Origin: Pseudomonas sp. S30
GTDB taxonomy: Bacteria; Pseudomonadota; Gammaproteobacteria; Pseudomonadales; Pseudomonadaceae
Direction of reading: 5' to 3'
Length of the DNA: 64,000 bases
NCBI RefSeq assembly: GCF_016518545.1
Contig: NZ_JACVTO010000004.1
Location: 241,296-305,295, forward strand
Part shown: piece by piece, positions 55,209-62,466 of the stretch
How positions within the stretch are numbered: the first letter of the stretch is position 1
Layout of the letters: each line of letters begins with the position of its first letter
Program-made: the position numbers and the translations under genes
Notes under the pieces: generated by a model
What the model was told of the DNA's origin: nothing
Database searches by the model: none
Seen by the model: the letters and a program-made list of their open reading frames with translations, nothing else

Positions 55209-55283
55209 TTACCACCCGTAGAAGACAGCAAAGGCGCAGCCAGAACCGATTACAAACATTGTGAAATAATAAAGTTGATCCAT
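55209..55283 (-). CDS. 24-residue hydrophobic virion peptide
   Basis: A very short frame, MDQLYYFTMFVIGSGCAFAV followed by FYGW and TAA. It is almost entirely one hydrophobic helix. It starts just downstream of the coat-gene terminator with a GAGTG-like site, and its stop lies two bases before the GTG of the adsorption gene. Ff phages encode comparable tiny membrane coat proteins (pVII, pIX). Function is inferred from size and position. Confidence 0.55.
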   Translation of the reverse strand: MDQLYYFTMFVIGSGCAFAVFYGW

Positions 55284-55292
55284 AAGGCACTC

Positions 55293-55320
55293 AAAAAAAA
55301 GGACTCACGAAGAGCCCTTT
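55293..55320 (-). terminator. Rho-independent terminator after the major coat gene
   Basis: On the minus strand AAGGGCTC pairs with GAGTCCTT (one G-T) around loop TTCGT, followed by eight T. It lies 16 bases after the major coat gene, where Ff phages also have a terminator that boosts coat expression over the downstream genes. Confidence 0.85.
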
Positions 55321-55335
55321 GTTAGAAAAGAGCCG

Positions 55336-55557
55336 TCAACGCAAGAATGCGAGAACAATCTTGGCACCTTTGATGCCTGCATAAACAGCAGCTAGCAATG
55401 CTGCTACAGCCAACACACCAACACTGATAGTGGAGAAATCAACGCTCGATGTGAGCGAAGAATAGTTCCAACCAGCGTCGGCTGCGGAAGCATTAGCCGA
55501 AATAGCAGCAGTGACAAATACAGCAGCAAAGCTCTTTTTACCGATTTTCTTAAGCAT
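55336..55557 (-). CDS. Major coat protein (pVIII-like)
   Basis: A 73-residue precursor. A signal peptide of 25 residues ends ANASA before ADAGWNY. The mature 48 residues have a short amphipathic front, a hydrophobic helix (ISVGVLAVAALLAAVYAGI) and a basic end (KGAKIVLAFLR) to contact DNA, close to the 46-residue Pf1 coat in design. A strong terminator follows, as expected for a gene needing high expression. Confidence 0.9.
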   Translation of the reverse strand: MLKKIGKKSFAAVFVTAAISANASAADAGWNYSSLTSSVDFSTISVGVLAVAALLAAVYAGIKGAKIVLAFLR

Positions 55558-55564
55558 AGAAGCC

Positions 55565-55792
55565 TCAACTCGTTTTGATGAAATTTAGAAACGCCCGAAT
55601 ACCCATGGAGAAAACCATGAAGGTTGCAACTAAGGTAAAACCGGCGCCGAATGCTTGACCCAAGATGACTGGATCGAGCTGTGACGGGTCAAATGGTTGA
55701 ATGTATGGAACAAGCACCCAATCAACCGAGCACATAGGTGATGCAACGCCCTGCATGACAAGTTCACCAGGGCAATGCAGTAAACCGGGCAT
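55565..55792 (-). CDS. Small phage membrane protein (pVII/pIX position)
   Basis: A 75-residue protein with one C-terminal hydrophobic helix (FGAGFTLVATFMVFSMGIRAFL). The start overlaps the ssDNA-binding gene stop (TAATG). It precedes the major coat gene, the place of genes VII and IX in Ff. An internal Met (MQGVASP) could be an alternative start. Confidence 0.78.
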   Translation of the reverse strand: MPGLLHCPGELVMQGVASPMCSVDWVLVPYIQPFDPSQLDPVILGQAFGAGFTLVATFMVFSMGIRAFLNFIKTS

Positions 55793-56076
55793 TACGCAGT
55801 CTTAGCCTGTGGAGTGCTTACGCGACGGCCCTGGCGAGGATCGACCTCAAAGATTAGCCGGGAATCCCGAACGCTTGCGATAACATCGCACTCATAAGTA
55901 CCAGGCTGAGGCACCTGGTTAGGCAGCTCAGCGTAGAAATCAGCCATCTGAGGATAAGGAATGTTTGGTAGATGGACAAATGCCGTATACATACAATAAG
56001 GTTTGCCACTCTTAGCAGCAGTACCGGTGCGATACTGGCCGGTAACTTCAACAGTGATAGTATTTGAGTTAGACAT
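55792..56076 (-). CDS. Phage ssDNA-binding protein (pV / G5P type)
   Basis: A 94-residue OB-fold protein that coats the new single strand before export. It begins with TITVEVTGQYRTGTAAKSGKPY and contains ADFYAELPNQVPQPGTYECDV, matching the helix-destabilising G5P family. It lies downstream of the replication genes, as gene V in Ff. Confidence 0.87.
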   Translation of the reverse strand: MSNSNTITVEVTGQYRTGTAAKSGKPYCMYTAFVHLPNIPYPQMADFYAELPNQVPQPGTYECDVIASVRDSRLIFEVDPRQGRRVSTPQAKTA

Positions 56077-56130
56077 AAGTGCCCTCTTCTATTTTTTGGC
56101 AGCTAGCAACTAAAGGCCAGCGTAGGTTAT

Positions 56131-56148
56131 GCCCTGATGGGCGTTTTT
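56131..56148 (+). terminator. Possible plus-strand hairpin with T run
   Basis: GCCC-TGAT-GGGC followed by GTTTTTT, in the gap between the ssDNA-binding gene and the 76-residue gene. It faces against phage transcription and the stem is short. Confidence 0.3.
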
Positions 56149-56163
56149 TAGCGGCTAAAGATA

Positions 56164-56394
56164 TTAATAGCCCATCCACTCTGCAATCGAGACAGTGCCG
56201 CGAGTATCAATGATAGTTACCCACTGCTTTTCAGGCTGGGTGCCCTGCTCTTTTCGAACCTCGAGCACAGCAATGGTCTGAGCAACCTGCTCGCCTAATA
56301 GTGGATTAAACACACTTTTAATACGACGCTGTTGTTCAAGCCTGTGCCGTTGACCAGATGTAAGCTGTACGCCCTGGAAGCTGACAGTTTTCAT
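56164..56394 (-). CDS. Small phage protein after the replication gene
   Basis: A 76-residue, basic, soluble-looking protein (MKTVSFQGVQLTSGQRHRLE at the front, IDTRGTVSIAEWMGY at the end). The start overlaps the replication gene by four bases (ATGA), so they are co-translated. Pf-like phages often have a small gene here; I do not recognise its function. Confidence 0.65.
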   Translation of the reverse strand: MKTVSFQGVQLTSGQRHRLEQQRRIKSVFNPLLGEQVAQTIAVLEVRKEQGTQPEKQWVTIIDTRGTVSIAEWMGY

Positions 56395-57521
56395 GCCGCA
56401 ACCTGCCTCAAGTGGTTAGGACGTTGGTACCAGGACGGAACAGCCAAAGTAGACTTGGTGACTTCGCGGCACTGTCGGACAAAAATAGGCGCGAATCGAC
56501 TGGTATCGCAGGCATTGCGAATGTTGATGCCAATACGATTAAGACGAGCTGCATGGTCTTGGACTTGTCGTTTCTTAAAATCGAAGCGCTGGCCATGCAT
56601 CCATTGAATGGCATAAAGGGCAGTTGTATTTGCAGCGCGAGTGGTATCAACAATTTTCTCTGCCAACAGCTGCTCGCTAATGCTAACGATATCCATCGCA
56701 GTCACCTTCAGCTTTTCATCAATTTTAAGAAACTCACAGTGGAGCTGGGCTAAACGCCCTTCATCAAATAGGCCCCAGTAGCAAAGGGCTTCGCGCTGCA
56801 AGAATTCGCTTTTTAGCTCTTGCTCTAGACGCACGACACCTTCAGTAGCGCAGTAATCACGAACACGCTGGACATATTGATATTCAGGCGATTCCTCACC
56901 ATAAATGCGCTTGATTTTTGGGAGGCAGTTTTGATCCATTTCAAAGGCTTTGTCATAGGCCTTTCTATATTGCAGGCGGCCGCCCTGACCATTTCCTTTC
57001 GGAGTCCAAGCAACAGTACGACCATTGGGATACAAGAAGCCGATGGAGTGGCCGATGCGCTGGCTAGATACACCGCGCAGGTAAGCCAAAACATTGCCTT
57101 CACCCAACGCAACGTTAGTTGTGAGGTCAATACGTTCGATTTTTGCGCCGTCGGCGATCCTGTCACCGGAATTTGCACCTGAAGCGCCCTGACGGATATC
57201 GAGTCGAGTACAACGAGTAAAGCCAGGCAACCCGTATTCACGAAGAAGGTCGTTGTAGACGGCAACACACTGCTCAATGTTGGTGAAGCCGAACAAGTTG
57301 TCCAGCCGCCCTACTCTGCTTGGATTGCCCTCGACTCGGATTTTTCGGCCCTGAACATGAACCGTGACGGAGGTTGAATAGCTTGCCTCGTGCTTGAAGC
57401 GAGGCTGCTTGGTGCTCAGTACCTCATTGGTGTTCGAGTCGATCGTCAACGTCACAACGTCGCACACGATCGGCAGATCATGGTCGTGCTCCTGCGAAAT
57501 TGTGAGCCAATCGATGAACAT
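56391..57521 (-). CDS. Filamentous phage replication initiation protein (pII/Phage_X type)
   Basis: Nicks the double-stranded form to start rolling-circle replication. The 376-residue protein opens with FIDWLTISQEH, the typical start of the inovirus replication family, and contains GFTRCTRLDIRQ and VAWTPKGNGQGGRLQYRKAYDKAFEM, consistent with the Phage_CRI and X replication domains. It is the first gene of the phage operon and is divergent from the XRE repressor, with 130 bases between them. Confidence 0.87.
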   Translation of the reverse strand: MFIDWLTISQEHDHDLPIVCDVVTLTIDSNTNEVLSTKQPRFKHEASYSTSVTVHVQGRKIRVEGNPSRVGRLDNLFGFTNIEQCVAVYNDLLREYGLPGFTRCTRLDIRQGASGANSGDRIADGAKIERIDLTTNVALGEGNVLAYLRGVSSQRIGHSIGFLYPNGRTVAWTPKGNGQGGRLQYRKAYDKAFEMDQNCLPKIKRIYGEESPEYQYVQRVRDYCATEGVVRLEQELKSEFLQREALCYWGLFDEGRLAQLHCEFLKIDEKLKVTAMDIVSISEQLLAEKIVDTTRAANTTALYAIQWMHGQRFDFKKRQVQDHAARLNRIGINIRNACDTSRFAPIFVRQCREVTKSTLAVPSWYQRPNHLRQVAA

Positions 57522-57651
57522 CAGAAATCCTTGTCAACCCAACACATTACGAAGCCAAAGCTACGCTATGTGTTAGCCTTTTGACAAGAGATAAGTCGCA
57601 GTTAGACCCAATAAATCTATGTGCTGTATGAATACACAGGAGTTAGAGTCT
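57522..57651. promoter_or_regulatory. Divergent phage promoter/operator region
   Basis: 130 AT-rich bases between the replication gene and the repressor start, the expected lysogeny switch. The repressor ribosome site AGGAG is at its right end. Specific operators were not resolved. Confidence 0.5.
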
Positions 57652-58056
57652 ATGGATCATGAACATTCGGTTGAAGCGGCGATGAGCATCGGAGAGAACA
57701 TCAGGTTTAGGCGAGAAGTTAACAAATACTCGCAGAAAACCGTGGCTGAGGCGGTTGGCGTGGCAGAAAACACTATTGCTAGCTGGGAAAAAGGCAAGAA
57801 TGTGCCGCCAAGTGACAAGGTTGTGGCGATAGCTAAATTCTTCCAATGCACCACAGATGAAATCCTGCTCAGCGATGAGGAACGAGGGCTAGAGGTTCAG
57901 ATGTTGGGCCTGCTCCGCCGTTTCGGAAGCCTGAACGATACCCACAAACCTATAGCCCTCAATGTAATCAGCTCGATCCTCCAAGGCATGGAAATGGAGG
58001 AGTACATGAAGGGCGAACGCAACAACGACAGCAAAAAAATAGGAGTGCTGGGCTAA
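57652..58056 (+). CDS. XRE-family phage repressor
   Basis: A 134-residue regulator. The helix-turn-helix is IGENIRFRREVNKYSQKTVAEAVGVAENTIASWEKGKNVPP. The C-terminal part is short and helical, without a LexA-like protease motif. AGGAG lies nine bases before the ATG at 57652; an earlier ATG at 57628 lacks such a site. The divergent layout with the replication gene fits a repressor that maintains the prophage. Confidence 0.85.
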   Translation: MDHEHSVEAAMSIGENIRFRREVNKYSQKTVAEAVGVAENTIASWEKGKNVPPSDKVVAIAKFFQCTTDEILLSDEERGLEVQMLGLLRRFGSLNDTHKPIALNVISSILQGMEMEEYMKGERNNDSKKIGVLG

Positions 58057-58363
58057 GGATCGCGGGAAACCGCGGTAAAGTGGGGGTGTAACAGCACCCC
58101 CACCCGCCTTCGGCGGCCAGCAGGTCAATCACCTGGAGGCCGGCCCCTCAAATGTCATCATCAGATCTGCCCTGGAAACGGCGCTGCAGATCGATCAAAA
58201 GCGGTTGGACGCCAAAGGGCAGCAGCCAAAACGGCGTGAAAACTGACGCGCTGCGCTTGTCCGCCGCATCTGAGCCCCTGCCTGGAACGGTCGCGGAGCG
58301 ACTGGTCCCAACCAGGCACTCAGCTCCGGCCCCTCAACTGTCAACGCTGCCCCTCAACTGTCA
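58057..58363. other. Phage intergenic region with tandem hairpins and repeats
   Basis: About 300 bases without a gene. They contain two adjacent hairpins (58080-58103: GTGGGGGTG / CACCCCCAC; 58104-58116: CCGCC-TTC-GGCGG) and three copies of GCCCCTCAA[AC]TGTCA at 58143, 58329 and 58349. This could include the repressor terminator, the packaging signal or a replication origin of the phage. Confidence 0.55.
58080..58116 (+). terminator. Double hairpin downstream of the repressor
   Basis: GTGGGGGTG-TAACAG-CACCCCCAC is followed immediately by CCGCC-TTC-GGCGG. It could be the repressor terminator or a filamentous-phage packaging hairpin. Confidence 0.5.
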
Positions 58364-58594
58364 TTAGAGATCCTGGATCAGCGCGGCGACAGATCTCAGC
58401 TTTTCAACCAGGCCATCCAGCTCGGCGGATTCGTCATCGAGCTGACGAACCCTGGAGCGCAGCTTGCGAATGTCGGCCACCAGGACGCCATACGAATCAA
58501 TCAGCGACTCGATGGCATGCTCAGGGTCAGGGTTGGCCATGTAGGCCTTGGCATCGCGCACGGCGCGATCAGAGAGCGAGAGTTGGATGCGCAT
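58364..58594 (-). CDS. Small coiled-coil protein in the prophage right end
   Basis: A 76-residue protein. Its front (MRIQLSLSDRAVRDAKAY) looks like a short ribbon or helix, and the second half (DIRKLRSRVRQLDDESAELD) is a heptad-like coiled coil. A GGGTCC sequence precedes the ATG. Its stop directly follows the third GCCCCTCAACTGTCA repeat. Function unknown; it may be a cargo or control gene. Confidence 0.55.
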   Translation of the reverse strand: MRIQLSLSDRAVRDAKAYMANPDPEHAIESLIDSYGVLVADIRKLRSRVRQLDDESAELDGLVEKLRSVAALIQDL

Positions 58595-58851
58595 AATGGA
58601 CCCTATATTAAGCGACGCCCGGAGCCGGTGGCATTATCCGGACGCCGCTCAACATAAGGCCCTGTCATTATGCGCACCTACATATGCACCCATCAACCCG
58701 ACCCCAGGCTACAATTCACCTGGCAAAACTCATTCAGGCTCCACCCCCCACGGAACCATCACCCCCCCGGAATCCCTCCAACCTCGCAGCCGGTACCCAG
58801 CACCGCCCGAACCGGTTTTCATCCATCTGACTCAGACAAGGACGCCCCGCA

Positions 58852-59490
58852 ATGCGCACCATGTTGCTCCCATTAGCCATCCTCGCCACAGCGCTGGTCG
58901 GCTGCTCGGATCCCAAGAAAGCCTCGGAGGAAAACTTCGAGAAAGCCACCCAGGCCTGGCTCGACAAAGCCTACCCAAGCTGCCTGGTGACTTCGACATT
59001 CCCGATGGACACCCAGGAGTTCGACGTCTACGGCACCAACAAAACCCTGAGCGCATTGGCCGAAGCCGGTGCATTGAAGGCCGTCGAAACGTCTCGTAAG
59101 GATTACCCCGACAGCCTATTCCAGAAAGCTCACACCGAGATCAAGTACCGGTACGAGCTCACCGATGAAGGCCGCAAGTACTACAAAGATGACGCCCGCA
59201 CCAAGCCCGATGGTACCGTCATCCCAGGCCTGTGCATCGGTAAGGCCAAGGTCGACAAGATCGAGCAGTTCAGCGAGCCTGGGGACATGATGGGCCACCG
59301 GATCTCTGAAGTGACCTACACCTACAAGGTCGACGACCTACCTAAATGGGCGTCCAGCCAGGCACTAATGGATGCTAACAGTGACCTCAAACGTATGGTT
59401 GCTAGTCAGAAGACGCCAATTCGCGAAAAACGCGCGTTTGTCCTGACTAACAATGGGTGGGTTCACGAGCGACTGTTCCGCGAGCAATGA
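58852..59490 (+). CDS. Lipoprotein of unknown function in the prophage right end
   Basis: A 212-residue protein with a clear lipoprotein signal: hydrophobic residues MLLPLAILATALV then LVGC, with Cys18 followed by Ser and Asp. The mature part has regular alpha/beta character (TEIKYRYELTDEGRKYY, GHRISEVTYTYKVDDLPKW) and no motif I know. It lies inside the phage repeats but on the opposite strand from the virion genes, so it is probably cargo; surface exclusion or receptor masking is a guess. Confidence 0.65.
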   Translation: MRTMLLPLAILATALVGCSDPKKASEENFEKATQAWLDKAYPSCLVTSTFPMDTQEFDVYGTNKTLSALAEAGALKAVETSRKDYPDSLFQKAHTEIKYRYELTDEGRKYYKDDARTKPDGTVIPGLCIGKAKVDKIEQFSEPGDMMGHRISEVTYTYKVDDLPKWASSQALMDANSDLKRMVASQKTPIREKRAFVLTNNGWVHERLFREQ

Positions 59491-60024
59491 TTTGCGAGTA
59501 AGCTGTGAACCTGCCCTGTTCGGCGACGATCGCAGCTTTACTCAACTAAATGAATATTTAGTTGAGTTATCGGTGGATGATGGGGCGTGTTGCAGTGTCA
59601 GCTCTTGCGGAGCTGGTGCTAACTCAACACGTTCGACCCGGTGACTTCACACCGTTATACGCCTCAACTGCCCCACGATCAGGGACCTGCCTAGTCGTAG
59701 GTCTCTCGACCCCGTTGTAATCATTTCCACATTCCAGCTGAGCAAGCCTGCGAGCGTCGGTCCGAGATGAGTGTCCTGATCGCAATGTTCGTTTCTGCTG
59801 TGGATTCGAATGCGGCACCGCCGTCGTTGTCACGCCGGTCGTTTGGGTTTTTCCCATCCTCAGCGTGATCCCAGGCTCTTGGAACGGCGTCGGGCAATTC
59901 CAGCCGTGTCGTCCTAGCCTTAATAGCTCACCCCCCTCCTCTATACCCTTCGGCATATGGACCACCCTGCCCCTCGCCGTTAGTTTCGTGCCCATCGCTT
60001 CCGATTCGAACAACAAGGAAACTC
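59491..60024. other. Intergenic region with prophage right end
   Basis: About 530 bases without a credible gene. The right attachment repeat is at 59540-59570. The remainder is bacterial flank leading to the SDR gene. A CCCTGCCC motif (the inverted FtsK-orienting type) is at 59965-59972. A GGAAAC ribosome-like site precedes 60025. Confidence 0.5.
59540..59570. repeat. Right attachment site of the filamentous prophage
   Basis: A perfect inverted repeat of 11-base arms: ACTCAACTAAA (59540-59550), centre TGAATA, and TTTAGTTGAGT (59557-59567). The block 59546-59570 matches 51167-51191 in 24 of 25 bases, in direct orientation. Confidence 0.78.
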
Positions 60025-60792
60025 ATGATGGGACGTCTAGCCGGAAAAGTCGCACTGATCACAGGCGGCGCGGGAGGCTGCGGGCTGGCAGCTTCGGAGC
60101 TGTTCGCACGGGAAGGCGCCAAGGTGGCGATCCTCGACCTGCCCAGCAGCGACGGCAGCCGGATCGCCGAACGCCTGACAGCCGAGGGCGGCAGCGCGTG
60201 CTTCATCGCTACCGATGTCTCCAATGCCGACCAGGTGCAAAGCGCCGTGAAGCAGGTGGAGCAGCGTCTGGGGGCGATCACGGTGTTGATGAATCACGCC
60301 GGCACCATTCATGTCGGGCCCTTCCTCGAGACGCGAGAAGAAGACTGGGACCGGTTGATGTCCATCAACGTCAAGAGCATGTTCCTGGTGACCCGCGCCG
60401 TGTTGCCAGGAATGATAGCCGCTGGCGGCGGAAGCGTGCTGTGCACCTCTTCCATCTCTGGCGTGGTCGGCACGCCCATGGAGGTGCTGTACTGCACGAG
60501 CAAGGGCGCCTGTCATATGTTCGCCCGGGCGATTTCGGTGGAGTTCCGTGACCGCCACATTCGCAGCAATGCCATCTGCCCTGGCTTCATCGGTACCGCC
60601 CATGGTCGCCGCGAGCTCGAGCTGCTGCGCGAGCACGGCACGCACATCACCGATGACATGCTCCAGGGCATGCAAGGGCGGTTGTGCGATCCGGCCGAAG
60701 TGGCGAAGGCGGCCTTGTTCCTGGCCAGCGACGATGCCAGTTTCGTCAACGGTGCCCACCTGTTCGTCGACAACGGCTACACCGCCGCCTGA
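60025..60792 (+). CDS. Short-chain dehydrogenase/reductase family oxidoreductase
   Basis: NAD(P)-dependent oxidoreductase of 255 residues with the classical SDR motifs: TGGAGGCG at 13-20 for coenzyme, MNHAG (NxAG), the catalytic Ser of STSSIS-type CTSSISG, and YCTSKGA (YxxxK). The C-terminus LASDDASFVNGAHLFVDNGY is typical. It lies 99 bases before a nucleobase-type permease and may be co-transcribed with it. The substrate is unknown. A start at the second Met (60028) is equally plausible. Confidence 0.9.
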   Translation: MMGRLAGKVALITGGAGGCGLAASELFAREGAKVAILDLPSSDGSRIAERLTAEGGSACFIATDVSNADQVQSAVKQVEQRLGAITVLMNHAGTIHVGPFLETREEDWDRLMSINVKSMFLVTRAVLPGMIAAGGGSVLCTSSISGVVGTPMEVLYCTSKGACHMFARAISVEFRDRHIRSNAICPGFIGTAHGRRELELLREHGTHITDDMLQGMQGRLCDPAEVAKAALFLASDDASFVNGAHLFVDNGYTAA

Positions 60793-60891
60793 GTGACCCC
60801 GAGCCCGCGCGCGCCCAGAACAAAGCGCGGCTCATGTACACCTGTACTGCCCACAACAAAACCTAAAATCGTCGGCAAGAAGGAACACTGT

Positions 60892-62298
60892 ATGGAGATC
60901 GAAAGCAGAAGCGTCGAGTTCATCCCGGAGAACGAGCGCTACGGCTCCCCTGCGCGCCTGTTCACCATCTGGTGCAGCGCCAACATGCAGGTCACCACCA
61001 TGGTGATCGGCGCCCTGGGTGTGGTCGCCGGGCTCAACCTGGGCTGGACCTTCATCGGCCTGATCCTGGGCAACCTGATCGGCTCGATATTCATGGCGGC
61101 GCACTCCGCCCAAGGTCCGCACTTGGGCATTCCGCAAATGATCCAGAGCCGTGCCCAGTTCGGCGTGATCGGTGCCGGCCTGCCCTTGGCCATTGTAGTG
61201 CTGGCCTACATCCTGTTCACCGCCGCCAACGGTGTGGTGATGCGCGACTCGATCAAGGCCGTGGCGCCGGTGTCCGACAACGAGGCGATCATGCTCTTCG
61301 GCGTGCTGACCTTGATCGTCGGCTACGTGGGCTATGAGCTGATCCACCGCATCGGCATCTGGATGAGCGTGCTCTCGGGCATCATCTTCGCACTGGCGGC
61401 TTACGTCGTGTTGCGGCATGGCCTGCCGGCCGGGGTGTGGGAGGTGTCGGGCAGCACTTTCAAGTTCGCGACGTTCTGCCTGGTGGTCACTCAGGCGGCA
61501 TCCTGGACACTCGGCGCCGGGCCTTACGTGGCCGACTACTCGCGCTACCTGCCGAGCAGCACCCGCACGGGCTCGACGTTCTGGTACAGCTACGGCGGCA
61601 TCGTCGTGGGGTCGTCGGTGGTGATGCTGCTGGGGGCGATCATGGCCAGTGCGGCGATGGATGTGATCGCCGATCCAGGCAGTGCCATCGCCCGGCTGTT
61701 CCCAGGCTACGAGCGGCTGGCCTACTACGTCATCATCATCGGCGTGCTGGAATGGAACGTCATGAACCTGTACAGCTCCTACATGTCCACCACGACCATC
61801 TTCACCGGTTTCAAAGGCACCGTGCGGATCGGCAAGCTCGCCAAGTTCATCATCATGGCCATCGTCGCCGTCATCGTGACCTGGATCGCCATCGCGGCGC
61901 AGTACAATTTCAGCGCTTACTTCAGCGATATCCTGATCGGCCAGGTGTACGTACTGGTGCCGTGGAGCGCCATCAACCTGGCCGACTACTACTGGGTGCG
62001 CCAAGGGCGCTACAGCGTGGCAGCCATGTACGACGTGAATGGTATCTACGGCAGGATCAACTGGAACACGTTGCTGATCTACGCGCTGGCGGTGCTCATC
62101 CAGATTCCCTTCATGGAGCTGTCGTTCTACAAAGGGCCGATCGCGCAGATCGTGGGCACGGACATTTCCTGGCTGCCAGGTCTGATAGTGCCGGGCGTGC
62201 TGTACTACCTGTTCAACCGCAGGAAACAGCTGCACCTGACGCCGTTCGAGACCCCCTCCTCCTTCGCGGCCCCGCTGACGCCCCTCAAAGGTGCCTGA
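60892..62298 (+). CDS. NCS1-family purine/cytosine-type permease
   Basis: Integral membrane symporter of 468 residues with about twelve helices. Features of the nucleobase:cation symporter-1 family include RLFTIWCSANMQVTTMVIGALG, GPHLGIPQMIQSRAQFGVIGAGLPL and PWSAINLADYYWVRQGRY. Relatives carry cytosine, allantoin, hydantoins or thiamine precursors, so the cargo is uncertain. AAGGA precedes the ATG at 60892. Confidence 0.9.
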   Translation: MEIESRSVEFIPENERYGSPARLFTIWCSANMQVTTMVIGALGVVAGLNLGWTFIGLILGNLIGSIFMAAHSAQGPHLGIPQMIQSRAQFGVIGAGLPLAIVVLAYILFTAANGVVMRDSIKAVAPVSDNEAIMLFGVLTLIVGYVGYELIHRIGIWMSVLSGIIFALAAYVVLRHGLPAGVWEVSGSTFKFATFCLVVTQAASWTLGAGPYVADYSRYLPSSTRTGSTFWYSYGGIVVGSSVVMLLGAIMASAAMDVIADPGSAIARLFPGYERLAYYVIIIGVLEWNVMNLYSSYMSTTTIFTGFKGTVRIGKLAKFIIMAIVAVIVTWIAIAAQYNFSAYFSDILIGQVYVLVPWSAINLADYYWVRQGRYSVAAMYDVNGIYGRINWNTLLIYALAVLIQIPFMELSFYKGPIAQIVGTDISWLPGLIVPGVLYYLFNRRKQLHLTPFETPSSFAAPLTPLKGA

Positions 62299-62466
62299 CT
62301 GGGACCGGATTGCCAGGGGACGCGTTGGCGACACCCGGCAATCCAGTGCAGGCCGGTGTCTGGGTCGGGCGCTTCTGGTATGTTCTGTCGACACTCGACA
62401 CTCGCCGCTGGCCAGGGCAAAGGTCACTGCGCCCTGGCGTAGCGGGCCCCCGCAGAGGAGATCACG
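62299..62466. other. Intergenic region with inverted repeat
   Basis: GGATTGCC (62307-62314) and GGCAATCC (62337-62344) form an inverted repeat with a 22-base loop shortly after the permease stop. It may be a terminator or an operator. GAGGAGA precedes the LuxR gene. Confidence 0.4.

Larger units (their letters stand above)
51161..59570 (-). mobile_element. Integrated filamentous phage (Inovirus, Ff/Pf-like), about 8.4 kb
   Basis: The element is bounded by near-identical 25-base direct repeats. It contains a replication protein, ssDNA-binding protein, major coat, adsorption protein, pVI-like protein, Zot/pI and a secretin, all on the minus strand, with a divergent repressor. No integrase, transposase or lysis gene is present. 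Base composition is more AT-rich than the flanks. The order follows Ff phages. The right-end genes (58364-59490) lie inside the repeats and may be cargo. Confidence 0.88.

Noticed and set aside
59624..60016. 130-residue minus-strand frame in the right flank of the prophage
   Set aside because: No ribosome site or recognisable family, and composition unlike neighbouring genes.
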